Assembly: GCA_025716815.1 (NCBI GenBank)
Contig: JAIXMN010000022.1
Coordinates: 310,001-374,000 of the forward strand
Source: Dichotomocladium elegans
Lineage: Eukaryota > Mucoromycota > Mucoromycetes > Mucorales > Lichtheimiaceae
Direction: 5' to 3'
DNA length: 64,000 nt
Part shown: positions 1-13,102 of the stretch, piece after piece
Numbering within the stretch: the first letter of the stretch is position 1
How the letters are laid out: each line of letters starts with the position of its first letter
Translations under genes and position numbers: made by a program
The notes under the pieces: model-generated
The model's input: the letters and a program-made list of their open reading frames with translations, nothing else
Database searches by the model: none
Told to the model about the DNA's origin: nothing

Positions 1-457
1 TCAGGCTAATAATCTATACGAATAGTGCGTTTTGTCAGTTTCCAGAATCGAATCCATGTCATCCACCCTTGACGATTTTAATACATTTTCATGGTTCAAT
101 GCTTTGAGAAGCTTGAGCTCTCGGTAGGTACGCTTAGCCAAGACCGGTGCAGAAAAAGGCTTCATGATCTTTTTGACAGCTACGTTCATGCCTGTCAGTT
201 GGTCCTTTGCAGAGCTATTGTTGCTTGCTGTTAAAAAGAGCGGGTACAATACCAAGCTGCTTTCCCCTCCTCACCCTTTGACTTCTTACCAAACGAGACC
301 AAAAGCACCCATGCCAACAGGTTGTAGATCGACATATCTTATAGTACGGTCAATATCATAGCACTTCCAGTTTTCTGTGCGTGTTTACCAAAAGCAATTA
401 CCTGGTGGTAACCTCAAAGACAGTACCAAAGATGGAGAGTTTAACAAATTCAGCCAT
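1..457 (-). CDS. hog1: Hog1/Sty1-type stress MAP kinase, N-terminal part (runs off left edge)
   Basis: Stress-activated p38-class MAP kinase, cytoplasmic and nuclear, acting in osmotic and oxidative stress signalling. Four exons can be joined in frame on the minus strand: 457-402, 337-290, 214-85 and 13-1 (continuing outside). The joined protein starts [18 protein letters not shown], then [20 protein letters not shown] (glycine-rich loop), then the VAVKKI lysine motif and the [11 protein letters not shown] helix C. Exon 4 begins IISL, which is the expected next step after LNHEN in this family. Phases agree at all three introns, each GT-AG. Seen: sequence and splice sites. Known: this N-terminus is highly diagnostic for fungal Hog1/Sty1. 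The activation loop (TGY) lies outside the window. An apparent stop at positions 3-1 is only intron read-through and does not indicate a pseudogene. Confidence 0.93.
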
Positions 458-2339
458 GGTCAAGCAGATGGAAAAGAAGTGAGTGGTAAAAGAGATAACG
501 GGTGAAACGAAAGCGCGCTGCAGAAAATTCAGCCCAACCTGCTAACCTTCCCGGCCCGTGTCGGGGCTTGTAATTGAGTCTGCCACAAAAAAAGCCAGCA
601 GTTTACTGCTTGTGTATGAGAATGGAGTATTCGCGTGAGAGAGCGCGGCCTTCATAGTTTTTCAAAACAAAACAAAAGGTAGAGTTTCCTTTGCAGCGTC
701 CTTATCTTCCACTTACTTCTTTTATTCCATATGCCACATTGTGATATCTTTTAAACATCATTCTTAGAAAAGCAGCCAGGTGATGTCTCTGGTGCTTTCT
801 CTTTTGAGACGGATATCCCTTTACCTGTCGGTCGATCCATTGAGTATGTTACACACAAAAAGGTTTTACTCATTGTGTGATTCTCTGGCCATGACGTAAT
901 TGATTTTCAATGACGCTATTCCTTTTCTCCGCTCTCTCTCTTTCTCTCTCCTTGCAAGCCATACAAAGAACCCTTTGGTTAGCCACGGAGTTTCTAAATT
1001 GAGTGATGCTATTGGCTTGATAAAGCCGCCATGCGACAGAACGATCCATAATGGGCGGGCGTCTGCAGGTATTAACCTCATTCACTCTTTTTGAAAACGC
1101 GACATTGAAGGGTCAACTGCGGAGGACGTGCATAAACCGGCCCCGCTTTATCAACTTGACAATGCCGGACAGGATTGCAGAAAAGGGAAGACGAAGATGG
1201 AACGTGGCTGCTGTTGAGAATGCAAAACGGCCGAAGCAGACAGACAAAGCAAGTATGCATAACACACCAGCGAAAAAGTGTACTGAGCATGATATCTTCA
1301 AATAACTTCCAACTATAAGCAACTAAGAAGAAAATGGGGTTCGCATCGGTGACAATCGCTCTACTACAGTGGAAACACCATCAAGAGCGGGTACCAGTAA
1401 TACAAGAGGCACTTGAGACAAATGATCGAGCCTTTGTGTGGTACATCTTGACGTGTAAAGCTACATAAGCGTTGGCTCACTTAATATACATAAATTATCC
1501 ATAGTTTCGGCGACCAACTGCATCCTTGACCTCCGCGCTAAGCACCCTAATGGGCAGGCTATGTTGTTTAGTATGCCGGAATGGATGTCTCTCATGGCAG
1601 AACACGTAATAAAGCCTAAGAAGCCAAATAAGGAGGTGATATCAAGAGTCAAAGATGCGACCTTTGCCCGAAATATTGATCTTGCGCTTGATTTGGTCGA
1701 GGCTGCTGAGGTCAGGGAGTTGCAAAATCGAACAGTCGATTCGGCGTGTAGCGGTTCCGGGACAATGTTGGCACTCCTTCATTAGGACATGGCCATCGCC
1801 TGCAATCACGACTTGGACAATTCCGAACGGGGTAATTCAGCTAAGATATAGGAACCAATTCCGGAGCATCTCTTTGCAGCGGGCACCGTCAGGCTGAAAT
1901 GGTATTTTTACAACTGGATCGCAGATCCTCCACAGAATACATATAATCTTCCAGTGGCGACACTGTGTGGGCCGAGGAAAGAGACAACCTGCGTTGCAAA
2001 GTTGGTATTTGTAGGATGTCGATGTCCGCAGGCAGCTGTTCGACGTGAAGTGAGATGTCATGAGTAGCGAGGCTGCAATCCTGTCCCAAGGGCGATCCAG
2101 GTTTCTTCTAGATCACAACAAGTTACTGATCGGAGCCAAGGCCCACCTGAATCATATGATTGCGAGCGGCGCTGGCATAAAGAGTGTATTCATTCGCTGC
2201 TCCTCAGACTCGAAGCGTATCTATGAGCTCACTATTGCTGCTGATGATCTCTTCATCGCTTCTCTTGCTGCATCCCTTCGCGTAATGTCCACATCCGAAA
2301 AAATGGTTTCGTAGATAACATGTACAAGGACTTAATTGT
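458..2339. other. Gene-poor stretch upstream of the MAPK
   Basis: The first few hundred bases should hold the MAPK promoter and 5' UTR. The rest carries only short open frames on both strands, none longer than 84 codons, and I recognise none of them. A pyrimidine-rich run at about 920-955 is the only compositional feature. The stretch 1560-2310 has overlapping short frames on both strands that look like decayed coding sequence, but I could not assign a family. Confidence 0.4.
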
Positions 2340-2790
2340 GGTTCTAGGTAAGTAGGACTTTTAAGGGGTATTTGATGATACACCTAACTGTCGCCTGAAA
2401 TAGGAGAAGGTGTTGGCAGTTACTACTGTGGTCCTTGAGCAAACAGACACCCGAGACGACCACTACAAGTAAGATGAGACGACAGGAAATGGGTCTTGGT
2501 TCTTGGACATAATTGATGCTCGGCTGGACGGCGAATTCCAGCGAGGGAGCATCCATTTTCTATACCAAAATAGAACGCAGAACCCCATTTGACGATTACA
2601 TAGTCTCGATTGAAGTTCCATTTAACCGTTTATTTGACAAATAGGTGGCTAATGAAGTCGTCCACTTACGGCACCGGTGGTCAAACGTTGCCTTGAATAA
2701 ACAGCCCGCAGCAAATTTTGGGAATGCTATATCAGCGTAAGTAAATTGAAAGCAACTGCGTCTTTTTATATGAGATTGCGTTTTCATAAG
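2340..2790 (-). pseudogene. Cytochrome P450 N-terminal relic
   Basis: This stretch is a diverged copy of the start of the intact P450 at 5986-8067. The clearest match is at the membrane anchor: here TTSLATYLSNKRLNGTSIET, there ISLAIYLSSKSLNAASTET. The following nucleotides (about 2545-2640) align with 7870-7980, including the shared run ctataccaaaatagaac, which spans the first exon/intron border of the intact gene. The frame is broken, and no heme-binding region is found downstream, so this is a truncated gene remnant. It shows that the P450 was once duplicated locally. The extent towards 2340 is uncertain. Confidence 0.7.
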
Positions 2791-5700
2791 AATATGGAAC
2801 GTTCAAGAGATTGGTTTAAACAAGGGCTTTGTGCTGTTGATATTTCTTTCCATTTTTACGAGAGATCAATGCCGAATGGGAAAATGGGAAGGCGTTACTT
2901 TCTGTGTAACGAATTAAGCAACTACACTGTCCGTGCCACCAACGCGCGGTTCGTGTCGAAATTCAATCTGGACGGCAAAGGAGGTGTCCAGACTATTGCT
3001 AACGCATTAGACATATAATAACATGTTCATGAATGGTAATGACAATTGTACCAAAGCTTTTACTGCTGTCAAATCCCCAAAACCAGCAAAACGACGAAGG
3101 TGCGCCATATGAAGGGCATATGCACGATTCTTGAAGAGCATAGCTTATAAATTCGGGAAGAACATAAGGCGAGAGATCTGTGATATATCCAGCCGTCTTG
3201 ATTTATCTTGCTTACTCGAGTTTGCGAATATTGAATGGTCCTGCTGCGCCAGCCGCACCCTTGCACAGCATCCAGATTTTCAAAATGGGAAAAGTCTTGT
3301 GCAGGATGCATGTTGAGAAGAGTGGGCACATCTTTGAGCTTCACTCCAATCACCATTGCGGAACAAACCGTGTTGAACGGTACTGAGTGCGGGCGCCAAA
3401 TCACTGCCGGAACGCAGTTGCTTATTCATTCATATGTCGCTCTCTGAAGTAACCTGCTTATGATCTTGGGTATGCTCTTCAAGGATATATCAAGATTTCA
3501 TAGGATTTACGAGCAGTGCTTGCGATACATTGATACATATTACTCCATCAATGACCCTGGAGTTTGTGGAACTTTTTTAATCTGGCCACCTTCAGTTATT
3601 TTAGTTCAGGTCAAAACCTAGTAAATTTTGCATTTACCGTATTGTATTTTGACCAAACCCAAAATAACCGATAATGATCGAGTGCATTCTAATATAAATT
3701 TTATCCACACTTTCAATCAAGATATAGTATTATGATCATTGTATTGTCATCTTCCGAAATGGACATGCCATTCATATTATATTCTATCTACCTCGTGGCG
3801 TATGCGAAGGCGTAGCATATTTGTAGAAAAAAGACATCGTTGAGATAGACGAATATTCTCTGAATGGGTATTAGATGCTTTCTCCCAAGTTACGGTGGTG
3901 ACAGAACTTAATTCTATATTTATAAATGCTGAATGTATGTCTCAGACTCCAAAGATACAGATCAATTATAGCAATGCATTTGACAATTTACGTCATCAAG
4001 ATATCAAAAGAAGAAAGGCGTCGAATACGCTGGCGAAGTTGCTATGTAAAATGAAATATGTAGGATTAGTTACTATCAACTGCAAATGAGACAATAAGAG
4101 CTCTTTACCGTTGGTAATCATCTCTGTTATCATTGTTACGATTGTTATACAGTTATCATGTCGCAGTGAAAACGGTCATCAACATATAATACGGCAATAC
4201 CTTTCCTGAGCATCTTTGTCCGCAGTTACTGACTTTGCTCTTTTCACCCAGTTACTACAAGCTTCTTCAATCCTATGGGCGGCTGCTCAGTGGCACTCAC
4301 ACCTGTGCATTGGGACGCACTCTTTCCTCGGAACACTCCTCTCAAAGTTATAAAGAAGGTCTTGTTCATATTGCGCGGTGAGTTGGTTCCACGCAATAGA
4401 GGATGAGGACGATGCGCGCCCAGCCTCAGCACAGGAAGAATATCGCTCTCTGGGCGGTTTGCGGATGCAATGACGGGTCTTGCATAGCAGCTTTTACTCC
4501 AATAATACGTCGGCCTTCAATGTTGCGATATACTCCATCCAGGCTGATACTGGAAAGGTCCTCCCCATCCGGCCCTTGACTTACGGCATGATCACCTTGT
4601 TGATAATTACTGCGTTGTAGATGTTCAGGTGTTGCCTCTTTGGATCAGCAGTGGAACGCCGGGGAATGAGCTCTGTCTCGTCAGTACCAGCATATAACTA
4701 CTTGTTGTTGAGTGAGGTTGGCGCAGCCTTCTCTTCATTCTTTTTGACTACTTATGCGAGGAAGACTATCTTTTAAGAAAGGCAAGCAACTGCAACAATT
4801 TCAACATCACCATTACCACAGCACTAGGTGAGAGATACATGACGATCATATAAATCCCAGAAACCTAAATTCAACTCCAGTTGCATGAATTACATACTAG
4901 GATATGGGGGATGCTGACGATCTTGAGATCAATTTTGAAGATCGTGGCGGAGGCCCATGTAAATGAGTTGGATGAGGATGTCCATCAATTTTTTCCTGAA
5001 GACCAAGCTATTCGCCGATACCACCATCCGACTGCTCAATCTTCTTCAGCGAATTCCATAACTTAGTTTCTCATTGAGAACGAATGTCCACACGTTCAGT
5101 ATTTCCGAGCGGAGCAGGGATATTAAGGTCGCTCAAGTACTATGGGTGCGTGCATACCGATAATGCGAGAGATGAACTCAATTTTACGCAATGGTATGGT
5201 TTAATAGGCCATATGCAAATGAGATCATCGGTAACCACTTTCGCCGGCAATGGGATAAAAGGCTATTGTAGATGAAGTTAAACCGGCTCTTGATACCTCG
5301 CATCTTGGGACGTTTGCGCCCCAGTAGCTATGCAGCCGACATTGATTGTCATTTTATTAATTCAACGTCCGTGGTAGATTCGCTGGTGCTGTCGTTCGTC
5401 AGGGAAGTTTTCTATGGTTTAGCGATGTCTCGCTTACCCGTTGCAGCCTCCTTATTTCCTGCCCTAGCAGGTCCGACCGTCAAGCATTTTTTGCTTGGAG
5501 ATAGAAATCCGCTTATTCATTGCTAGCTCTCGCGTCAAAATGAGAGGAAGAAAAAGATAAGCACTATATTTCATTGTTAACATTCAATGTTGTCGAGATA
5601 CGCGAATGCATAGAAAAAGCGTGGGTGTATACGTCCATTTAGGTGAAAAAGAAGAAACTTGATGCCATCTAGGATATCTGGTGACAATTACGAATAGTAG

Positions 5701-5985
5701 ACGATACTGCTTTTGTTACCATTATGATCCCGAGATCGGTATGTTTGAATATAAATACAACACCGATGGTTAGCAGCGCTGTGGACTCGATCGTTCTGTA
5801 AAGATCTTCGTGGGGGGAGAGCAACCAATAGAAATATGGCACAATTCTACAATGGATTTCAATGACATCCTTCCATTATGTGTTTTTACTTAAGGCAACT
5901 CGTTGAGAATATAAGGTGAGACACCTATGCTCAAAAAAAAAATACGTGATAGCTAACACCTTTGTACAAAGGGTGCATTATATTC
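2791..5985. other. Unassigned intergenic stretch
   Basis: About 3.2 kb with only short frames (longest 111 codons, 3069-3404 on the minus strand), none of which I recognise. An AT-rich section lies at about 3540-3800. The minus strand at about 4300-4700 reads as several short open blocks separated by stops, which could be decayed coding sequence, but no family is evident. Confidence 0.4.
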
Positions 5986-8067
5986 TCATATTGCAATATC
6001 GGTCCGTGGCGTCAATCGTAAAGTTGTGTCAGCAGCAAAGATGATTTGACCACCATCCTTCATCTTGTTCAAGTCTGGCATCACGGGTTTTCCTTCACTA
6101 TTTAATGGCGGTTCTATGATCGATCTTGAGAGCACGCGGACAAGCATATTAAAGAGCTGTACTTCAGCCTATGTGTAAATAGAAATCTTCTCAGTAAATT
6201 TTTGGGAGAACGCAAATAAATTTGACATACGAGGTAGGCGGCTGGGCAGACGCGACTATCGGAAATCACAACAGGGTAGAAAATCAATAAGTCACTAGGC
6301 TTTTCGACTGCTCTAGCTTATCGGTTTTCTCTTACCGGCCCCACCCGAACATATAATGATCGCGGTTATCGATGTTGCAGCGTGCAGAATGCGCCATAGT
6401 AGACTGATTTGACAAGAAACGGTCTGGATCAAATTTATCCGGTTCAGTGAAGACTCTAGGATTGGAATGCATGGCGAGCATGTTGGCCATGATAACGGTC
6501 CCTTTGGGGATGAAGTACCCTCGACAAACAACTGGCCCACATAACGACGGCGTACGTAAATAAAGATGCACATATATGCTTCTATAAACACTGTATATGC
6601 TCTTACCATCCTCTGTGGCCATGTGAGGAACATTGAACGGCATTGTGGGTCTGAAACGCATCACCTCCTTTTGTGCGGATACTAGATGAGGAAGGTGTTC
6701 CCGATCAGTGTAGCCGGGAAGGCGTCCGTTTGTCTGAATAAAGGCATCCACCTCTTCTCTCAATTTCTGCTGCACATCTGGGTAAGTGCACAAGATCAGC
6801 AGAGTCCAGGCTAATGTACTGGCAATATTATGCACCCCGGTACCAACAAGTTCCCCTGAAAAATGGTTGAGAGGGGGCGGTTAATACATTAAATATATTT
6901 GCCACAAAGCGGAAATAACTACTCGCCTACGGTAACATCAATGTCTTCGTCGTCGAATTCGTCACGTTCCTTCATGGTCTTCACCAGACAGTCCTCACCA
7001 CTTGCAATGGCCTGTAAGATGAGGCGACGGAAAATGGGTCCTCTTGTTTCTCGGACAAAGCGTTCAATCTTTCTTTTAGATAAGAAATAGCTGAAAATTG
7101 AGAAGATCGGCAAGAACGCGTTAAGGTTATTGGCGAGTATCCCCATGCCCTCCTCAATGCTGCGAAGGATGGCGTCAAAATCAGGGTCTGTGATGGATGG
7201 AAGACGCTTAGCCACCGTCAATGAGAGTGCTGCGTTCAGAGCTGCAAGTTGTAAAGGTTTCGAGATATCGACGCCTTCAGGAGTCGTGATTGAGTTTTCT
7301 ATCATGTAATCGAGCGCCCGATCTGCTTCTTCGGAGAGTACTTCCTCCATCCGCTTTACATTCTGAGGGGCCATCGGCTGTTGCACTTCGAATGTGTTCA
7401 TTAAAATATTACACTAGGGAACCAGTTTCCAGTCTCGTCGGCCGCATGCGTGAAAGACTCACCTACGGCTCTTGTCTTTTTCCATAATGGATTTGGATTC
7501 GCGAAAAGGAGCCCTTTATTTCGGGCATAGACGTGTGAAAACATGTACGAAGGTCTTCCGGAGGTTATGCTGCCTTGTATGTTCATAAGTTCATGAGCTA
7601 AATAAGGGTCCGTAATGACGACCCAACGCCGCACACCCATATCGATTTGCATAATAGGACCTTTGGTGAATTCAATAGAGTGGTGTCCGGAAATGATGAG
7701 TCATATAGAGTGAGAGAGAATATAAGGAGTGGGATATGGAAGAGGAAGACTTTAGAATAAGTACCGAGATCCTTCTGCCATTCGGTGAGCATCTGAACTG
7801 GCATGACATCCCGTTTGAATGAGAGCAAGTGACCTAAGAAACGTATCATTGATACTCGGTTGGATGGTGAATTACAGAGAGGGATCATGCATTTGCTATA
7901 CCAAAATAGAACACAGAACCCTTTGGAGATGGTATGGTCTCGGTAGAAGCAGCATTTAGCGATTTACTTGACAAGTAGATCGCTAATGAAATTAGCCCAG
8001 TTACAGCCCCAGTGGTAGTAACCAAGGACTTCATCATTTCACTGGTTAGCCATGGTCTGTTGAGCAT
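5986..8067 (-). CDS. Cytochrome P450 monooxygenase, complete, 8 exons
   Basis: Heme-thiolate monooxygenase anchored in the ER membrane; substrate unknown. Exons: 8067-7902, 7833-7765, 7660-7467, 7413-6927, 6855-6607, 6531-6336, 6255-6231 and 6168-5986. They total 1569 nt, or 522 residues. Visible parts in order: N-terminal hydrophobic anchor (GAVTGLISLAIYLSS), the C-helix WKKTRA, the I-helix region GTGVHNIAST, the K-helix ExxR as KEVMR, and the heme loop FGWGRRVCPA with the cysteine ligand. The glycine usually found after CP is alanine here. Intron 4 uses a GC-AG pair (GCGAGT donor); the GT alternative 4 nt earlier breaks the frame. The heme loop itself is split by an intron, and exon 7 is only 25 nt. 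The start ATG at 8067 gives the best anchor. Divergent to the ABC transporter. Subfamily not determined. Confidence 0.9.
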
Positions 8068-8973
8068 TGTTCTGATGTATGAATAAAAAGTGATATATTC
8101 TAGGCAAAAAAGAAAACTAGCTCTCCTTTTAAATAAACTAAAAATTACAGATTTCAGGAGCTGAGCTAAGACCATTAGAAGAGGAAAGGCGTTCGCTCAC
8201 TCCTAGCCGCCAAAATAGATGGTATATTCCAGGGATTACCTGATGAGATCAATCAGCAAACAATTAGAGCAGTCTCTAAAGATCATGATACTGTCAAGCA
8301 ATTTTTTCTTTTGCAATAGACAACAATAATATTTACAGTCCGCAGTTGACCGAGACTGGGTTTTTTCTTGATCCTTCGTTAAACCGATTCGTTATCTCAC
8401 TCTACGTTCTGTATAATGCTATCCGGAGATGAGCTGCAGTATACTATAACCCTTCCAGCGGAATGCATCATTAGCCGGTCGTTCAATAATCATAGAGTTG
8501 CTAGATATGTAATGTGAAGCAGTACTCCCGAAAATGCTCTCTCCTCTGTAGTTTTGGCGCAATGCTTCCTTTGCATGGATTGCTATTGACAAAATCTTTG
8601 AGGTAACCGTAAACCAAAAGCACAGGCAATACTGTTATAACCATACGAAATAGTATGGTTTCTTTCGTATAAGTTGCGTCGATATAAATTATATTTGCAA
8701 AGCTGTTTACATATAGCAAGATGATTTTCAAGTATAAGTACGTTGTCTGCACTTGCAGATGCTAACGATATTGGTAAAGAGGAGAGGGGATTGCATTTGT
8801 AGATAGTGCGAGGATGCTCATCTACTGCAATCCTGCTGTAGGTAGGATCATAAACCCCTCCTTCCTGCATATGCAACGCCATTTGGTTTTCCGCAAGTCC
8901 GGATGGAAGGGATGTAAAAAGGGACGAAATTCTTAACTTTCTGCTCTCTGTGCACATACGAGCACTCTTAATC
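8068..8973. promoter_or_regulatory. Divergent promoter region between P450 and ABC transporter
   Basis: A 906-bp spacer separates the two start codons (8067 on minus, 8974 on plus). No convincing gene lies inside. Shared regulation is an inference from the geometry; I did not find a recognisable paired TATA box or operator. Confidence 0.5.
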
Positions 8974-11900
8974 ATGAAAGAAAAATCATCCTTCTCGACA
9001 TCAATAGGATCCGATTCAACCTGTCAGGATTCCATTGATGAAAAACGGGCCACTTCCGTACTATCCAGACAGTCTGCAAACGGCGACGATGCCAAGGTAC
9101 GAAAAAAGACGTACGTTCCTCTTTACACATTATTCCGCTTTGCGACCCCACTTGAGCTTGTCATGGTTGTTTTCGCGTCGATCGGTTCTATATCTGTTGG
9201 CGTAGCAAGTATAGCGAGTACAATCCTCTTCGGCAATCTCTTACAGTCAGCATCATCTGTTGACGCATTCCTGGATGCTGTATTTGACCTTGTGAAGATT
9301 AATATCTACCTCGCCATCGGAATCACCGTGGTGAGCTATATCAGTCACGCGTTCTGGGTCATTTCTAGTGAGAATCAAGCTCGGAGGATCAAGCAGCTCT
9401 ATGTCCATGCCATTCTTCGACAGGACATGGAATGGTTTGACAAGGCAGAAGAAGGCTCCCTGACTACACGACTCGCGACAGATGTTCAAGCAATCCAGGA
9501 TGGTATCTCTGAGAAGCTCGATATGACTCTTGAAATGGCCGCAGAGATGATTTCGGGAATGGTGACGGCGTTTGCAGTTGCGTGGCAGTTGGCAGTTGTG
9601 ATCGTGGGTGTGGTGCCAGTGATCATCTTGACAGGCGCTCTCATGGGCGTCTTGTGTATCAAGTTTGCTGCTGCCTCCCAAGACATTTATGCTCATGCTG
9701 GGGGTATTGCTGAACAGGCTCTTTATGGCATCCGCACTGTATCGGCGTTTTCGGTCCAGTCCCACTTTACCTCTCGCTACGAAAAGGCGCTGGATCGTGC
9801 TTGTGCCCAAAATAGCCGTCAGGCTGTTATACTCGGTTGCTTAATTGGGTCCCTCACGTTTCTCTTCTGCGCCAACTATGGTCTGGGGTTCTGGTATGGC
9901 TCCAAGTTGGTACGGGAAGGCGTGGTCATGGCAAATCAGGTTGTTACTGCGTTCTTCGCCATGCTTATCGGAACACGATCCCTCCAGCAGCTTGCAATGG
10001 GTGTGACAGCTGTAGCCCGTGCTTGTGCAGCGGCCAATAGTGTTTTTGGCCTGATCGATCGCGTCGCTGCAATCAATATCGATGATGAGACAGGCATCAA
10101 AACTCCACTGGAAGGCGCCGTTGAGTTCAAGAACGTTAGCTTTAGCTATCCTACACGACCCGACGTTCCGATCCTCAACGACTTCTCCTTAAAGATCTCT
10201 CCCGGCACTACAGTCGCTCTCGTCGGTCCCTCTGGCTCAGGAAAATCGACCACGGTGCAACTTCTGCAGCGGTTCTATGACCCGATCAAAGGAAGCTTGC
10301 TCATCGATGGACGTCCCTTAAAGGAGTTTAATGTGCAATGGCTACGTAGTCAAATGGGCGTTGTGGGTCAGGAACCTGTCCTCTTCAACATGACTATTCG
10401 AAAAAATCTGATGATGGGCGCCACGAGACACGTGAGCAAAGAGGAACTCATTGAGGCTTGCAAAGCCGCTCACTGCCATGATTTTATTGAGCAACTTCCC
10501 AAGAAATACGACACACACGTTGGTGAATGTGGTGGGATGCTGTCGGGCGGGCAAAAGCAACGCATTGCTATCGCACGTGCTATTCTCAAGAACCCTGCGA
10601 TTTTGCTCTTGGACGAGGTAGGGGAACTATCTTCAATTCAATTTTCAGCTCGGATTAACATTTATTTTCGTAGGCTACATCTGCCTTGGATACACATGCA
10701 GAGCGCCTCGTCCAGAAAGCACTCGATTCTGTATCAAAAAATCGCACTACCATAATAGTGGCCCACAGACTTTCGACGATCCAGAAAGCTGACCTTATTG
10801 TCGTCCTCGATAAAGGCAATATTGTAGAGAAAGGAACACATAATGACCTCATCGATCGGAACGGCGTCTACGCTGATCTGGTCCGCAAGCAAGCAATCGA
10901 CTTATGCGAGCAACAGCAGCAACAGTCGCAGTCAACGGGCTTAACAGAGGACAAATTCATACATCAAGACAACTGCGAGAATGACACAATGCCTGCTCTC
11001 CAGCGGACGACTACAGTTATCTCATCTGCTTACTCCGGCATCGACAATGAACTGCATGAAGTACGTATACAGCGAGAGCGCAAAGACAGGTTCCACAGAG
11101 CCAAAAACCCTTTCTTCCGGATCTTTGTGGAGATGCATTCAGAATGGGGACTGCTTGTAGTCGGTACCTTTGGCGCATTCCTTTCTGGCGCTGTCTTCCC
11201 ACTACTCGGGTTATTTATAGGCCGTTTGCTCGGCATTCTCTTTGATTCAAAGCTCATAGCGGAGGATCGGCCGATGATGGGTGTCAACCTCTACGCCTTC
11301 TTGTTAATCATCCTAGCTCTTGCTGGGCTGATTGGCTCATTCTGCCTCAAGGCCGGATTCCAGGTAGCAGGCGAGCGATACACTAAGCGTCTCCGCTCTC
11401 GACTTTTTACAGCTCTGACAAGACAAGAGATGGGATTTTATGATCGTGAAGAGAATAGCCTGGGAGCACTTACGACAATGCTCGCGACCGATGCCAAGCA
11501 TGTGAATGAAATGGTATCTGCTGTCCTTGGCGAACTGATGCAGATGCTGTCGAATGCCATTATTGGTAAGCTGTTCCTCTGGATGTGTACGAATGAAAAC
11601 TCAAGCACGCAAAGGTGATCTGACATGGTTTACTCTTTTTCCATCCTGGTGAAGGATCCGTCATTGCATTTACATCTAGCTGGGAACTTACGCTTGTCAT
11701 CCTCGCTTTCATTCCAGTGATGGTCGCAGCAGCTGCGTACAAGACCAGGATCCAAACGGGGGTGGTTGGTGATTCAGCAAAAGCGAGTCTTCAAGCAGGC
11801 GAGGTGACCAGCGAGGCCATCAAAGCCATTCGTACGGTTACATCACTTTGCAAGCAGAGCTACTTTGAGGACAAATATGCAGCTGCTCTCGAGTATCCCC

Positions 11901-13044
11901 ATCGACTTGCATTACGGAACGCCTATCTGGGATCTCTCGGCCAAGCATTAGGCAAAGGCGTGTCACAGTTTGCAACAGCAACTGCGTTTTATGCAGGAGC
12001 CCATTTCATGGTGTCCGGCCGGTTCGGGTTTCAGGATATGGCGACAGTGCTCATGACATGCTTTGTTGTGGCCAATACCCTTGGTAAGGGTACAAGTTGC
12101 TTGTCCAACATGGCGAGGGCAAAGTACGCTGCTCTTTCCGTCTTCGAGCTCCTTGAACGGCAGCCCAAAATTGACATGGACCTCGAGGGAACTGAGCCTG
12201 AGATGATCAAGGGTGATATATCATTCGAGCAGGTCGCATTTGCTTATCCTCGACGACCAGACCAGAAGATCTTTGACGGGCAATTTGATCTCCAGATAGA
12301 CGCTGGCCAGACAGTTGCGATCGTTGGTGGATCGGGTAGCGGCAAATCGACGATCATCGGTATGCTCCAGCGGTGGTACGATCCCGACCGAGGCACAGTC
12401 CGTCTCGATGCAACGAATGCACGAGATTATACGTTGCGTAATTTGAGGAGTCATATGGCGCTTGTTGGCCAAGAGCCGGTTTTGTTTGATGTATCTATTG
12501 GCGAAAACGTTCGACTCGGTGCCCTGGACACCAAAGCCGTGACACAGAAGGATGTCGAGGAGGCATGCAAGGCAGCAAATATCCATAACTTCATTTCAGG
12601 CCTCCCCCAGGGATATGATACCCGAGTGGGAGACAAGGGTGCTCAGCTGTCAGGCGGACAGAAGCAGCGTATTGCGATCGCACGCGCCTTAATCCGGCGG
12701 CCACGCATCCTACTCCTTGACGAGGCCACATCAGCCCTAGACAGTGAATCTGAGCAGCTTGTTCAAGAAGCTTTAGACAATGTGTTGCAAGAAGGCGGCA
12801 GAACAACCATCACCATTGCCCATCGCCTCTCCAGCATTCAGGTAAGATTGTTCTTCTTTCCTCATCACGTCAACTCCTACTCCATGTAGCCATCTAACGT
12901 ATTGCCCTCGCTTTCCAGGATGCAGACGTGATCTGTGTGATTCAGGAAGGCCGGGTCATTGAGAAAGGAACACATCAGGAACTTCTACTATTGAACGGCA
13001 CATACAAAGCGCTTGTTCAAGAGCAGTCTCTGAGTGCAATCTGA
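8974..13044 (+). CDS. Full-size ABC transporter, ABCB (multidrug/P-glycoprotein) type, 4 exons
   Basis: ATP-driven exporter of hydrophobic compounds, peptides or drugs, in the plasma or vacuolar membrane. Exons: 8974-10617, 10674-11565, 11655-12841 and 12919-13044, giving 1282 residues, the usual length for full-size ABCB proteins. Architecture is TMD1-NBD1-TMD2-NBD2. NBD1 has Walker [10 protein letters not shown], signature LSGGQKQR and Walker B LLLDE; intron 1 lies exactly between LDE and ATSALD. NBD2 repeats this with [17 protein letters not shown] and [13 protein letters not shown]-loop, H-loop (AHRLS) and Q-loop (VGQEPVLF) are present in both halves. A Gln-rich linker (CEQQQQQ) follows NBD1. 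All introns are GT-AG with consistent phase. The frame is open to a GTG at 8950, but the first ATG is 8974. No lesion seen. Divergent to the P450; converges on eL38. Substrate cannot be deduced. Confidence 0.95.
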
Positions 13045-13102
13045 GATACGCTGACATTAATAGATAGAGAGGATCCGCTTAAGATTCATCTCAATGTATT
13101 TA

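Noticed and set aside
1..84. Stop codon ending the MAPK frame near the left edge, suggesting a pseudogene
   Set aside because: It lies in an intron (84-14); the next exon starts with the expected IISL codons.
6926..6930. GT donor (GTAGGC) for P450 intron 4
   Set aside because: It would leave exon 5 out of frame; the GC donor gives TVGELVGTG and a total length divisible by three.
7462..7467. GTGAGT as donor of P450 intron 3
   Set aside because: The only acceptor leads into an immediate stop in that phase; the GTAGGT donor 5 nt earlier keeps the frame.
8950..8973. Upstream GTG start of the ABC transporter
   Set aside because: Nuclear fungal genes start at ATG; the first ATG is 8974, and the extra residues are not conserved in the family.
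9253..9810. 185-codon minus-strand frame
   Set aside because: Antisense to the ABC transporter exon 1; no family resemblance.
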